In this document: positions 1 to 8,621 of the stretch, one piece after another
Position numbering within the stretch: the first letter of the stretch is position 1
Layout: every line of letters starts with the position of its first letter
Assembly (NCBI GenBank): GCA_028708425.1
Contig: JAQVYY010000035.1
Coordinates: forward strand, 1,154-37,606
Length of the DNA: 36,453 nucleotides
Direction of reading: 5' to 3'
Source of the DNA: Bacteroidales bacterium
GTDB taxonomy: Bacteria > Bacteroidota > Bacteroidia > Bacteroidales > Tenuifilaceae
Made by a program: the position numbers and the translations under genes
The notes under the pieces: generated by a model
Seen by the model: only the letters and a program-made list of their open reading frames with translations
Database searches by the model: none
What the model was told of the DNA's origin: nothing

Positions 1-92
1 AAGAACAGGTAGTTCTCCCTGCTAAAGAAGATGCGCTGGCGGTTATTGCCCTGATTGTAAATATGGTATAGGTGCCCTTTCTCGAAAATCAT
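1..92 (-). pseudogene. 5' fragment of a Y1 (REP-associated) transposase, cut by the window edge
   Basis: Read on the minus strand from the CAT at 90-92, this piece encodes the same N-terminus as the neighbouring copy, starting MIFEKGHLYHIYNQ. It is a near-perfect duplicate of 299-390. The rest of the gene lies left of the window, so it may be intact or broken. The match to the adjacent remnant is seen directly. The assignment to the Y1/HUH transposase family follows from that remnant, which carries the HFH motif. Confidence 0.6.
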
Positions 93-148
93 CCTATTAA
101 AGTTAATACAAAAACCACTTTTTACAAATTCCTACAAGTGGAATTAAA
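1..148. repeat. Direct repeat, copy 1, ending in a REP-like hairpin
   Basis: Bases 1-148 match 299-446 with about three substitutions. The unit holds the 5' end of the transposase gene plus its upstream region. Its right end has CCACTT (111-116) facing AAGTGG (136-141), a hairpin like those recognised by RAYT proteins. The repeat may continue left of the window. Confidence 0.8.
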
Positions 149-390
149 CTATTCGCTGCTTTATTTCTAGTCAACCCTTGAGTAGGCAAAACCAATTCCA
201 CCTCATTTACATACACCATTATATGAAAATGATTAGGCATTAGGCACCATGCCAACACATCGGCGTAAGGCAAAACGTGCTTTCGAATCTTCTCCAGAAA
301 GAACAGGTAGTTCTCCCTGCTAAAGAAGATGCGCTGGCGGTTATTGCCCTGATTGTAAATATGGTATAGGTGCCCTTTCTCGAAAATCAT
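103..390 (-). pseudogene. Truncated REP-associated Y1/HUH transposase (RAYT-like)
   Basis: This 96-residue product begins MIFEKGHLYHIYNQGNN and contains CLMPNHFHIMVYV, the HUH metal-binding motif of the Y1 transposase superfamily (IS200/IS605 and RAYT proteins). Such proteins nick single-stranded DNA at REP hairpins through a tyrosine that lies C-terminal to HUH. Here the frame stops about 40 residues after the motif, inside a second copy of the same sequence, so the catalytic tyrosine region is missing. An upstream ATG at 433-435 would add 15 residues, but MIFEKGHLYH is the more family-like start. It is probably a dead remnant. Confidence 0.75.
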
Positions 391-446
391 CCTATTAAAG
401 TTAATACAAAAACCACTTTTTACAATTTGATACAAGTGGAATTAAA
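299..446. repeat. Direct repeat, copy 2, ending in a REP-like hairpin
   Basis: This is the second copy of the 148-base unit, offset by 298 bases. The hairpin arms are CCACTT (409-414) and AAGTGG (434-439). The three substitutions fall in the hairpin loop and leave the arms unchanged. Confidence 0.8.
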
Positions 447-510
447 TATCCATATAGCGTTGGAAACGCCACAAATACTTACTCAAAAACAACCCCACGC
501 CACCCCCATT

Positions 511-541
511 TTTGCATTAACACCAATATTTTTTAGCTTTG
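511..541 (+). promoter_or_regulatory. Bacteroidota-type promoter for the prolyl-tRNA editing gene
   Basis: TTTG at 511-514 and TAGCTTTG at 534-541 are separated by 19 bases, matching the Bacteroidota sigma-ABfr consensus (TTTG at -33, TAnnTTTG at -7). Transcription would start near 548, about 20 bases before the ATG at 567. Confidence 0.7.
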
Positions 542-566
542 CATAGGTAATAAAACTAGCATTACT

Positions 567-1079
567 ATGAGTAATAACAGCAACCTTAGAGGGCATAAGG
601 AGGTTTACCAAACGCTCGATATGCTCGGTATAAAATACAGCTACCACGAGCACCCGCCCGCCCCTACCGTTGAGGAGGCATCAAAATACTGGGATGGGAT
701 TGAATCGGCGCACTGTAAGAACCTGTTTTTCCGCAACCATAAGGGGAACAGGCACTACCTTGTGATTTTTGATTACCGAGAAACCCTTAATATTCGCGAT
801 TTAGAGCAACGGCTTAAGCAGGGGAAGCTATCCTTTGCCTCGCCAAAGCGGATGATGAAATATTTGGGTATTGAGCCTGGCTCGGTATCGCCCTTTGGCC
901 TAATTCACGATAAGGAGAATCATGTACATCTATTCCTCGACAAGAATTTGAAAAATGCTGAGCATGTTAGCTTCCATCCAAACCTAAATACCGCATCGCT
1001 GGTAATTTCGCAAAGCGATTTTAGGAAGTTCCTTGAGCATATTGGTAATAGCTACGAGTTTCTTGAGCTGTATGACTAG
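567..1079 (+). CDS. prdX: Prolyl-tRNA editing protein, ProXp-ala/PrdX type (YbaK superfamily)
   Basis: This 170-residue free-standing trans-editing domain would hydrolyse mischarged Ala-tRNA(Pro) made by prolyl-tRNA synthetase. Family landmarks are visible in order: EHPPAPTVEEA near residue 30, CKNLFFRN near 50, SFASPKRMMKYLGIEPGSVSPFGL near 90-115, and VSFHPNLNTASLVIS near 135-150. The length fits the family (about 160-170). It has its own promoter and is followed by metK, which has a separate promoter, so the two are probably not one operon. Editing specificity for alanine is inferred from the family and is not proven by the sequence. Confidence 0.9.
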   Translation: MSNNSNLRGHKEVYQTLDMLGIKYSYHEHPPAPTVEEASKYWDGIESAHCKNLFFRNHKGNRHYLVIFDYRETLNIRDLEQRLKQGKLSFASPKRMMKYLGIEPGSVSPFGLIHDKENHVHLFLDKNLKNAEHVSFHPNLNTASLVISQSDFRKFLEHIGNSYEFLELYD

Positions 1080-1135
1080 TTGCTAACGTAACCCGTCCCA
1101 AAACCGCTTCTTTAAAATTATTCTAAATAAATACC

Positions 1136-1165
1136 TTTGCCTATTGAAAATAGTTTTTACCTTTG
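1136..1165 (+). promoter_or_regulatory. Bacteroidota-type promoter for metK
   Basis: TTTG at 1136-1139 and TACCTTTG at 1158-1165 are 18 bases apart. The predicted start site is near 1171, directly ahead of the candidate riboswitch, which would therefore lie at the 5' end of the metK transcript. Confidence 0.7.
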
Positions 1166-1174
1166 CGTCTCAAA

Positions 1175-1229
1175 TTAAGTGGAAAGATTTGATTGATTGC
1201 AACCACAATAAAAAATGCTAAAACGGTGT
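1175..1229 (+). promoter_or_regulatory. Candidate SAM-II (metA-type) riboswitch in the metK leader
   Basis: The leader has a short stem, GTGG (1179-1182) with CCAC (1203-1206), enclosing GATTTGATTGATTGCAA. It is followed by AATGCTAAAACGG at 1213-1225. This order of GATTT, TTGCAA closing the stem and then GCTAAA with GG resembles the SAM-II pseudoknot consensus. SAM-II elements bind S-adenosylmethionine and control methionine and SAM genes, so metK is a fitting target. The four-pair stem is short, and I did not fold the pseudoknot computationally. Confidence 0.6.
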
Positions 1230-1289
1230 TTTTGTCCTGCATTCTACCAAACCTTCCCAACATTTTATAAATCTCTAAATTAAAATGAA

Positions 1290-2546
1290 ATGGGATATCT
1301 ATTTACATCCGAAAGTGTATCGGAAGGGCATCCTGATAAGGTAGCCGACCAGATTTCCGATGCAATTCTCGATGAATTTTTACGTCAAGACCCCAACTCG
1401 AAGGTGGCTTGCGAAACACTTGTAACCACTGGACTGGTTATGGTTAGCGGCGAGGTTAAATCCAAGGCTTATGTTGATTTTCAGCAGGTAGCTCGCGGGG
1501 TAGTTCGTGATATTGGCTATACCAAATCGGAATATATGTTCGATGCTGATAGCTGCGGCGTAATTACAACAATCCAGGAGCAGTCGCCCGACATAAATCG
1601 TGGCGTTGAGCGCCAATCCGAAGACGACCAGGGTGCTGGCGATCAGGGGATGATGTTTGGATACGCCTGTCGCGAAACCGACGACTACATGCCCCTGGCT
1701 ATTAGCATTTCGCACATTCTTCTGATGGAACTTGCAAAAATTCGTAGCGAGGGTAAGGAGATGACCTACCTACGCCCCGACGCAAAGAGCCAGGTTACCA
1801 TTGAATACAATGACAACGGAACACCCAAGCGGGTGCACACCATTGTAGTATCGACCCAGCACGATGAGTTTGATACCGACGATAACATGCACCAAGCCAT
1901 CAAACGCGATGTGTCGAATATCCTAATACCTAAGGCAATTGCCCGCCTACCCAAAAGGGTTAAGCCCCTTTTCGACGACGATTTTATACTGCATGTAAAC
2001 CCAACGGGAAAATTTGTAATTGGCGGGCCACATGGCGATACTGGACTTACCGGCAGAAAAATAATTGTGGACACCTACGGGGGCAAGGGTGCTCATGGTG
2101 GAGGTGCTTTTTCGGGAAAAGACTCATCAAAAGTTGACCGTTCGGCAGCGTACGCCGCAAGGCACATTGCCAAGAATTTGGTTGCTGCAGGTGTGGCCAA
2201 CGAGGTACTCGTTCAGCTGGCATACGCCATTGGTGTTGCTCGGCCAGTAAGCGTTTACGTTAACACATACGGCACCGCGCAGGTGAACCTAACCGATGTT
2301 CAGATTGCAAAGCGTATTATTGAACTATTCGACCTTAGGCCCAATGCAATTATTAAACGATTCGGGCTAACTAACCCTATTTTTAGAGAAACAGCAGCCT
2401 ATGGTCATTTTGGTCGCGATTACTATAAGAAAACGATTAAAATGAATAGTGGTAATGGCACGCCTGAACATACTAAAGAGGTTGAGTTTTTTGCCTGGGA
2501 AAAATTAGATTATGTTGATAAAATAAAATCGGATTTTAAACTATAG
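1290..2546 (+). CDS. metK: S-adenosylmethionine synthase
   Basis: This 418-residue enzyme makes S-adenosylmethionine from methionine and ATP in the cytoplasm. The start [17 protein letters not shown] carries the GHPDK signature. The hexapeptide GAGDQG lies near residue 113, and the glycine-rich [17 protein letters not shown] loop near residue 270. It is longer than E. coli MetK (384), as is usual in Bacteroidota. An ATG at 1285 is in another frame, and the ATG at 1290 gives the conserved N-terminus. The gene is preceded by its own promoter and a candidate SAM-II riboswitch, implying feedback control by its product. It ends convergently with otsAB at a shared hairpin. Confidence 0.97.
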   Translation: MGYLFTSESVSEGHPDKVADQISDAILDEFLRQDPNSKVACETLVTTGLVMVSGEVKSKAYVDFQQVARGVVRDIGYTKSEYMFDADSCGVITTIQEQSPDINRGVERQSEDDQGAGDQGMMFGYACRETDDYMPLAISISHILLMELAKIRSEGKEMTYLRPDAKSQVTIEYNDNGTPKRVHTIVVSTQHDEFDTDDNMHQAIKRDVSNILIPKAIARLPKRVKPLFDDDFILHVNPTGKFVIGGPHGDTGLTGRKIIVDTYGGKGAHGGGAFSGKDSSKVDRSAAYAARHIAKNLVAAGVANEVLVQLAYAIGVARPVSVYVNTYGTAQVNLTDVQIAKRIIELFDLRPNAIIKRFGLTNPIFRETAAYGHFGRDYYKKTIKMNSGNGTPEHTKEVEFFAWEKLDYVDKIKSDFKL

Positions 2547-2557
2547 CAGCATGTTGT

Positions 2558-2595
2558 AATTTGTAGAGACGCATGGGTATGCGTCTCTACAAATT
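2558..2595. terminator. Bidirectional hairpin between metK and otsAB
   Basis: A perfect 17-bp inverted repeat (arms 2558-2574 and 2579-2595) closes on a four-base GGGT loop. Its core is GTAGAGACGCAT/ATGCGTCTCTAC. It lies 12 bases after the metK stop and overlaps the otsAB stop codon on the other strand, so it can serve both genes. The same core occurs at 30210-30251. Confidence 0.75.
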
Positions 2596-4810
2596 ATTTT
2601 TCCTCTTCCCCCAAAAGTGTTAACAAGTCCCTAACGCTCTTAACCGAATCGATATAGTAATTTGCCATGGTATTCTTGGTTCCAACCTTTATGGTAAAAG
2701 CATCCTTTGGCATAACTTCAAACGTAAACTCGTCTGTCCAATCGTCGCCCAGTGCCATAATAAAATCGAATTCTTTTAAAACCAGCTGCTTTGCTGCTGC
2801 ACGACCCTTATTTACACCCGAATTTTTTATCTCAATCACCTTATCTCCATCCATTATCTCGAGGTTAAGGTTCGACACTAAAGCCCTAAGCTCATCCTTT
2901 AGTTCCCATGCCCTAATTTCGCCTAGGTCGGGGTCGGCATTTCGATAGTGCCAAACCAACGAGTAGTTCTTCTCTTCTAGCAAGCTTCGTGGAGTACGAT
3001 CAACATAAAAACTTATCAGCGGTCTAATAATGTCCATCCATTGCTTATCAATTTTTTCGAGCATCCCCCATTCGCCGTTAGGCGGTTTTACCCAAACACC
3101 ATGCTCGGCAATAAAGGTAACTTGGTTGTAATCTTTAAACCATTCACCTAACGTTTCCTTATCGCGCCCACTAATAATTACAATCCTATTGTTGGTATCG
3201 CTAACCAGCCTCTCAAGTATTGTGTAAAGCTCCTTATTGGGTATCGCTTTCTGCGGGTCCTTATGAAAGCCTGTAAGAGTGCCATCGTAGTCGAGAAAAA
3301 TTATTCTACTCTTACTCTCTCGGTACCTACTCTTAATGTTGTCAATAATTTTGGGTGAAATTTTTCGGGTTAGGTTCTTCTTTTGCAGTGCCTTAACCCC
3401 TTTTAGTGCGTTTAGTATATCGTTGGCCCATTTCTCCTCGTTGTACGCCTGCAGGCGTTTTCGCATTATCCTATTACGCTCAATCTGTTCTTCCTTAGGC
3501 ATTTCTAATGCCTCCTTTATGGCATTGGCAACCTCGTTAATATTGCTGGGATTAATCTGTATTGCTTCACTCATCTCTTTAGACACACCCGTCATTTCGC
3601 TGAGCACCAACACGCCAGTTTCATCGGTACGCGACGCCATATACTCCTTGGCAATAAGGTTCATACCATCACGCAACGGGGCCACTAGGGCTATGTCCGA
3701 TACGGAGTACATCTCTATCTTTTCTTGCATGGTAAGAGGTCGATAAAAATACCATATTGGCATCCAGCCTGCCGTTCCATACTGACCGTTAATTCTGCCC
3801 ACCATCTCATCAACCGTCTTTTTCAGCGATTGGTACTCGGTTAGCACCTCGCGCGAGGGAATTACGAACAGGGCAAGACATACCCTTTCGAGATAATTTG
3901 GATTTTGGGTTAGAAAAAGTTCGTATGCCTCGAGCCGTTGGGGTATTCCCTTGGCGTAATCGAGCCTATCAATGGATAGGATTAGCGTTACCTTACCATC
4001 TGAAACAATCTTGCTAAACTCTTCTCTAAGGCTATCACCATTGGCAGTTTTACTATTCTCAAGCTTTTTTGTGTTACTATTAAAAAAATCAAAATCGATA
4101 CCCATGGGAAAGTTATCGAACTTAACTACCCGCTCATCGAGCTTCACGGTATTTAGCACATTATCGTAGCCCAAAAGCCTACGAACCGAGCTCATAAAAT
4201 GCCGCTCGTAGTCGAAGGTGTGAAAGGCAACCAGGTCGGCTCCGAGCATCCCCTCAACAATTTCGCGTCGCCAGGGCAAGGTTCTTAATATTTCATACGA
4301 GGGAAATGGAATATGAAGAAAGAAGCCAATGGTAAAATCGGGCTGTGTATCCCTCAAAAGTTTGGGAAGAAGCAACAACTGATAATCCTGTATCCAAATG
4401 GTATCGGTGGGTTTAGCTAATGCTAAAACCTTATCGGCAAACTTTTGATTTACCTGCTTGTAGTACTCCCAGTACTCGGTATTAAACTCGCTATACTGCA
4501 TAAAATAATGAAAAAGTGGCCAAATGGTACCGTTGCAGAACCCGTAATGGTGATTTACCACCTCATCGGGAGTTAGTTCAATTGGGTGGCAGCACTCTTG
4601 TTCATACTGTTTATTAATTTGTGCATGCTCCTGCTTTGGTATTTCTATGCCCTCGTTACCATCCCAACCTACCCACATACAATCATCTAACCTAAAATAG
4701 GTGTTTATCTTATTGGGAATTCGCATCGATTTTTCAACCATTTCAAGGCCTTTCTCGCTCTGTTTTACCCCTAGAGGGAGTCTGTTCGACACAATAATTA
4801 GCTTGCTCAT
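2594..4810 (-). CDS. otsAB: Bifunctional trehalose-6-phosphate synthase/phosphatase (OtsA-OtsB fusion)
   Basis: This 738-residue fusion makes trehalose from UDP-glucose and glucose-6-phosphate through trehalose-6-phosphate. Residues 1 to about 470 are a GT20 synthase: SNRLPLGV at the N-terminus, WIQDYQLLLLP near 140, and DRLDYAKGIPQR near 280. The C-terminal part is a HAD phosphatase: LDYDGTLTGF with nucleophile Asp507 and acid/base Asp509, and GDDWTDE near 695. Both active sites look complete. It is divergent from the GH65 fusion gene at 5202, with a MITE-like element between them. Bacterial OtsA and OtsB are often separate proteins, and fusions are known in Bacteroidota. The donor sugar nucleotide is inferred. 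Confidence 0.95.
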   Translation of the reverse strand: MSKLIIVSNRLPLGVKQSEKGLEMVEKSMRIPNKINTYFRLDDCMWVGWDGNEGIEIPKQEHAQINKQYEQECCHPIELTPDEVVNHHYGFCNGTIWPLFHYFMQYSEFNTEYWEYYKQVNQKFADKVLALAKPTDTIWIQDYQLLLLPKLLRDTQPDFTIGFFLHIPFPSYEILRTLPWRREIVEGMLGADLVAFHTFDYERHFMSSVRRLLGYDNVLNTVKLDERVVKFDNFPMGIDFDFFNSNTKKLENSKTANGDSLREEFSKIVSDGKVTLILSIDRLDYAKGIPQRLEAYELFLTQNPNYLERVCLALFVIPSREVLTEYQSLKKTVDEMVGRINGQYGTAGWMPIWYFYRPLTMQEKIEMYSVSDIALVAPLRDGMNLIAKEYMASRTDETGVLVLSEMTGVSKEMSEAIQINPSNINEVANAIKEALEMPKEEQIERNRIMRKRLQAYNEEKWANDILNALKGVKALQKKNLTRKISPKIIDNIKSRYRESKSRIIFLDYDGTLTGFHKDPQKAIPNKELYTILERLVSDTNNRIVIISGRDKETLGEWFKDYNQVTFIAEHGVWVKPPNGEWGMLEKIDKQWMDIIRPLISFYVDRTPRSLLEEKNYSLVWHYRNADPDLGEIRAWELKDELRALVSNLNLEIMDGDKVIEIKNSGVNKGRAAAKQLVLKEFDFIMALGDDWTDEFTFEVMPKDAFTIKVGTKNTMANYYIDSVKSVRDLLTLLGEEEK

Positions 4811-4900
4811 TTTGGTTAGTTTTTTTAGTTAAGGAATCAATATTTTACATCGAAAAACTTTACTATATTAGCAAAATAATAGCGTTTTTTCAAATAAAAT

Positions 4901-5104
4901 CATTGGTGTCCAGCTAATATTTATAGATTCCTCCCTACGGTCGGAACGACAGGGCGTTGAGTTGTATTTGGGAGGGGGGGTTGGCTAGCGGCTTCGACAG
5001 CTAGCCAAGCCCTCCCCTAAAAATTAAACATTTGTCGTGCAGAGCGAAACGCAGTGAAGCGAAGAATCTATAATGTTTAACTTTGTTTTTATCGGACAAT
5101 ACTG
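4901..5104. mobile_element. MITE-like element, copy 1 (204 bp)
   Basis: The element starts CATTGGTGTCC and ends GGACAATACTG, giving imperfect terminal inverted repeats. It is flanked on both sides by the 9-base duplication AAATAAAAT (4892-4900 and 5105-5113). It encodes no protein. A central hairpin pairs TTGGCTAGC (4981-4989) with GCTAGCCAA (5000-5008). It fills most of the 391-base gap between otsAB and the GH65 gene. Related copies lie at 32045 and 33876. Confidence 0.85.
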
Positions 5105-5201
5105 AAATAAAATTAGTTTTTTGAAAACCGATTATCACTAAAAATATAGATATTCAATAAATACTCAGCTTCATCTATTTTAACTAAAAACACCTAATAC
5201 T

Positions 5202-8200
5202 ATGAGCAGCTATAGTTTTGATGCAGTAATATTTGATTTGGATGGCGTAATTACCAAAACGGCACTTGTTCATGCAGTGGCCTGGAAAGAGATGTTCGAT
5301 GAATTTCTTAAGGATTGGTACAGTAAAAACAGCAAGCCCTTTATAGAGTTTACCCATGCAAACGATTACCTACCCTACGTTGATGGCAAGCCAAGGTATA
5401 AAGGTGTTGAGTCGTTTTTAAAATCAAGGAATATTAGCATACCCTACGGTTCACCGTCCGATAATCCTGATAAGGAGACCGTTTGCGGCCTGGGAAACAG
5501 AAAGAACAAGGCTTTTAACCAAATACTTGCCCGCGATGGTGTTGAGGTGTACGAATCGACTGTTAAGCTTATTAAGCAGCTAAAAAGTAATGGTATTAAG
5601 GTTGGCGTAGCATCATCGAGTAAAAACTGTAAACAGGTACTCGAAAGGGCGAACCTTCTGCATCTTTTTGAAACACGGGTCGATGGTGAGGTATCGGTAG
5701 AGCTAGGCTTAAAGGGTAAGCCCGAGCCCGATATATTTACCGTTGCGTGCGATAACCTTAAGGTTGATTATTACAGAGCCGTTGTGGTTGAGGATGCCGT
5801 TTCGGGTGTTGAGGCAGGAAAAAGGGGAAATTTTGGCTTTGTTATTGGCGTTGCTCGCGAGGATAATGCCTACGAGCTTAAAGTGAATGGAGCCGATGTG
5901 GTTGTTTTCGATTTAGCCGAGATAAATGGGATAAATGGGATTGAAAAATGGTTTAACCATGGGTTAAACAACGAGCTTTGGTCGTTGAAATACGTGGGCT
6001 ACGACACGCAGAAAGAGCGGTCGCGCGAAGCGTTACTAACCGTAGGAAATGGATATTTTGGCACCCGAGGAGCGCTTGAGGAGAGCGAAATTAACCCCCT
6101 TAATTACCCTGGAACCTACATGGCGGGGCTTTACAATAGGTTAAAATCGCCCGTTGGGGAAAAAATGGTTGAAAACGAAGATTTTGTGAATGGCCCTAAC
6201 TGGCTACACATTACCTTTAAGGTTGCCGAGGGCGAGTGGTTCGACCCTAATAAAGATGAGGTTATTGAGCTTGAACGCAACCTAAATTTCCGAAGCGGAA
6301 TACTTAGCAAGCGTATGATAGCTAGAGATAGGGATGGAAGAGAAACCCTTATCGAAGCCCGACGATTTGCCAGCATGGCAAACCAGCATCACGCCGCAAT
6401 AGACTACAACCTTACCCCACTCAACTACGATGGGTATATTCGTATTAAATCGGCGCTACGTATTCCCATAAAAAACGATGGTGTAGACCGTTATAAAGAG
6501 CTTAATCAGGTTCACCTACAACCCGTTGAGCAGGGAGCTAACGAGAATATATCGTATGCCCTTGCCAAAACGGTACAGTCGAGTATTGAGGTGGCAGTGG
6601 CCTCGAAAATCGATGTTTTTTATGACGGTAAACCTCTAGCTACAAACTTTAGAACAAAAAGCGACGAGGGCTGGGTAAATACCTATGTTAAGGCAATGAT
6701 TAAAGAGGGTGAGAGTGTTCGTATAGAAAAATTGGTGTCGATTTGCAACTCGATATCACCCAAAACCCCTAACCCCCTGGATTTTGTTGTTGAAGATGTT
6801 AAAAAACTTAGGTCGTTTGGGGTTATGCATACCGCCAGCTTAAGCGCATGGGAAAAGCTGTGGGAAAAGGTTGATATCAGCATTACGGGCGATAGGCTAA
6901 CACAAAAATTACTCCGTCTTCATATTTACCATACCTTGGTAACCACCTCGCCACATAATACCGAGATCGACTTTGGAATACCCGCCCGTGGGTTACACGG
7001 TGAGGCATACCGTGGCCATATATTTTGGGACGAGCTATACATCATGCCTTTCTTCTCCTTACATCTACCCGAGGTGGCCAAATCGGTGCTAATGTATCGC
7101 TACCGACGACTACCTAAAGCTCGCGAGTACGCCAAGGAGCATGGTTACGAGGGGGCAATGTTTCCGTGGCAAAGCGGTAGCGATGGTCGCGAAGAGACTC
7201 AGGTGCTACACCTAAACCCCATATCGGGCAAATGGGACGACGACCACAGCTCGCTTCAGCGTCATATATCCATTGCAGTTGCCTATAACGTTTGGAATCA
7301 CTATAACATTACCCACGATACCGACTTTATTAAAAATTACGGAGCCGAGCTATTTCTCGATATATGTAAGTTTTGGGCAAGCAAAATAGAAAAAAATAAC
7401 GACACCGGCAGATACGATATCAATGAAGTAATGGGACCCGACGAATTTCACGAAAAAGCACCCGGCAAAAGTAAAGGAGGGCTTAAAAATAATGCCTATA
7501 CCAACATTATGGTGGTGTGGCTATTTAACCGAATTCCCGACCTGCTAGAAACAATAAATGCTTCCGATAAGGATGCTATTTTCAAAAAAATTAACATCTC
7601 CGAAAGCGACCTTTTGACATGGCAATCAGACGCTAAAAATATAGAAATACCTATTTCAAACGAAGGCATTATTGAGCAGTTTGAAGGATATTTTAAACTA
7701 AAGGAACTCGACTGGGAAAAGTACAAGGAAAAGTACGGCAATATTCAGAGGATGGACCGAATTCTTAAAGCCGAAGGCAAATCGCCCGATGATTACAAGG
7801 TTGCTAAGCAGGCCGATACCCTAATGACTTTTTATAATATCGACCCCGATGGAGTGCAGAATATTATGACAGAGTTAGGCTATAAGCTACCCAAAAACTT
7901 CCTCGAAAAAAACTTCGACTATTACTACAATAGATGCTCGCATGGGTCAACCCTTAGCAAGGTGGTGCACTCGCATCTGGCCTCGTTAATAGGAAAGCAT
8001 GAGCTGGCATGGGAGCTGTTTTTAGACGCTTTAAAAAGCGATTATAACGATATTCAGGGAGGAACAACAGCCGAAGGTATTCATATGGGAGTTATGACGG
8101 GCACTACCTTGCTTACCGTTACCATGTTTTTAGGATTTAATTTCCATACTGATACCCTGAGCATAAACCCTGCGCTACCTAAACATTTTACTGAAATGAA

Positions 8201-8357
8201 ATGTAAATGTACGTTTAGGGGTGTTGAGTATCAATTCAATGTAAATAAAAATATTATTACAGCTACCGCTGGAAAAAACAATGCTACCCTAGCTGTTAAG
8301 GGTAAAAGATATACCCTCAATGCCAACGAAGAGGTTACTATAAAAATAGGGAAATAG
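5202..8357 (+). CDS. Fused beta-phosphoglucomutase-like HAD / GH65 disaccharide phosphorylase
   Basis: This 1051-residue two-domain enzyme has a HAD domain at residues 1 to about 235, with FDLDGVIT (Asp12, Asp14) and a K-P-E-P-D-I-F region near 175, like beta-phosphoglucomutase. A GH65 phosphorylase fills about 255-1051, with RGHIFWDE at 604-611 and the acid motif MGPDEFHE, whose Glu748 matches the catalytic acid of maltose phosphorylase. GH65 phosphorylases split an alpha-glucobiose with phosphate to give beta-glucose-1-phosphate, which the HAD domain would turn into glucose-6-phosphate. The divergent otsAB gene makes trehalose a likely substrate, but maltose, kojibiose, nigerose or trehalose-6-phosphate cannot be excluded. 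No clear promoter is visible outside the MITE. Confidence 0.9.
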   Translation: MSSYSFDAVIFDLDGVITKTALVHAVAWKEMFDEFLKDWYSKNSKPFIEFTHANDYLPYVDGKPRYKGVESFLKSRNISIPYGSPSDNPDKETVCGLGNRKNKAFNQILARDGVEVYESTVKLIKQLKSNGIKVGVASSSKNCKQVLERANLLHLFETRVDGEVSVELGLKGKPEPDIFTVACDNLKVDYYRAVVVEDAVSGVEAGKRGNFGFVIGVAREDNAYELKVNGADVVVFDLAEINGINGIEKWFNHGLNNELWSLKYVGYDTQKERSREALLTVGNGYFGTRGALEESEINPLNYPGTYMAGLYNRLKSPVGEKMVENEDFVNGPNWLHITFKVAEGEWFDPNKDEVIELERNLNFRSGILSKRMIARDRDGRETLIEARRFASMANQHHAAIDYNLTPLNYDGYIRIKSALRIPIKNDGVDRYKELNQVHLQPVEQGANENISYALAKTVQSSIEVAVASKIDVFYDGKPLATNFRTKSDEGWVNTYVKAMIKEGESVRIEKLVSICNSISPKTPNPLDFVVEDVKKLRSFGVMHTASLSAWEKLWEKVDISITGDRLTQKLLRLHIYHTLVTTSPHNTEIDFGIPARGLHGEAYRGHIFWDELYIMPFFSLHLPEVAKSVLMYRYRRLPKAREYAKEHGYEGAMFPWQSGSDGREETQVLHLNPISGKWDDDHSSLQRHISIAVAYNVWNHYNITHDTDFIKNYGAELFLDICKFWASKIEKNNDTGRYDINEVMGPDEFHEKAPGKSKGGLKNNAYTNIMVVWLFNRIPDLLETINASDKDAIFKKINISESDLLTWQSDAKNIEIPISNEGIIEQFEGYFKLKELDWEKYKEKYGNIQRMDRILKAEGKSPDDYKVAKQADTLMTFYNIDPDGVQNIMTELGYKLPKNFLEKNFDYYYNRCSHGSTLSKVVHSHLASLIGKHELAWELFLDALKSDYNDIQGGTTAEGIHMGVMTGTTLLTVTMFLGFNFHTDTLSINPALPKHFTEMKCKCTFRGVEYQFNVNKNIITATAGKNNATLAVKGKRYTLNANEEVTIKIGK

Positions 8358-8381
8358 CATAGACACCATACCCCGATGCGC

Positions 8382-8421
8382 AAAACCACTTGTATGCCAA
8401 CTGATTGGCATAAGTGGTTTT
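8382..8421 (+). terminator. Hairpin downstream of the GH65 fusion gene
   Basis: AAAACCACTT plus TATGCCA pairs with TGGCATA plus AGTGGTTTT around a short loop, with a two-base bulge in the left arm. It starts 24 bases after the stop codon and is followed by a weak T-rich run, so it is a probable terminator. Its outer arms (CCACTT/AAGTGG) match the hairpin arms beside the transposase remnant at the left edge, so it could instead be a REP element. Confidence 0.55.
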
Positions 8422-8592
8422 GGTTATGGGGATAAAACCTCGGCGTCCCCTCATCTTCGCTCAGGGAAGGCTGCTTTGAATTATCAGCCTTTCGTTACCC
8501 TTACTATGAGGTCATCCTGAGCGAAACCGAAGGGCACCAACACTTTTTCACTCAATCCATTCCAAAAACAGGAGTTTTCTTATAAAAAAAAC

Positions 8593-8600
8593 TAGCTTTG
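8593..8600 (+). promoter_or_regulatory. Probable -7 box for the nucleoside-kinase-like gene
   Basis: TAGCTTTG matches TAnnTTTG and lies 21 bases before the ATG at 8622. No clean TTTG is found at the expected -33 position, so this is a partial promoter match. Upstream, 8430-8560 holds genome-repeat-like sequence (GTCATCCTGAGCG) and no gene. Confidence 0.45.
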
Positions 8601-8621
8601 CAGAAATAAAACCACAATACT

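Noticed and set aside
5078-5085. TAACTTTG as a promoter for the GH65 gene
   Set aside because: It matches the -7 box but has no TTTG at -33 and lies over 100 bases from the ATG inside the MITE.
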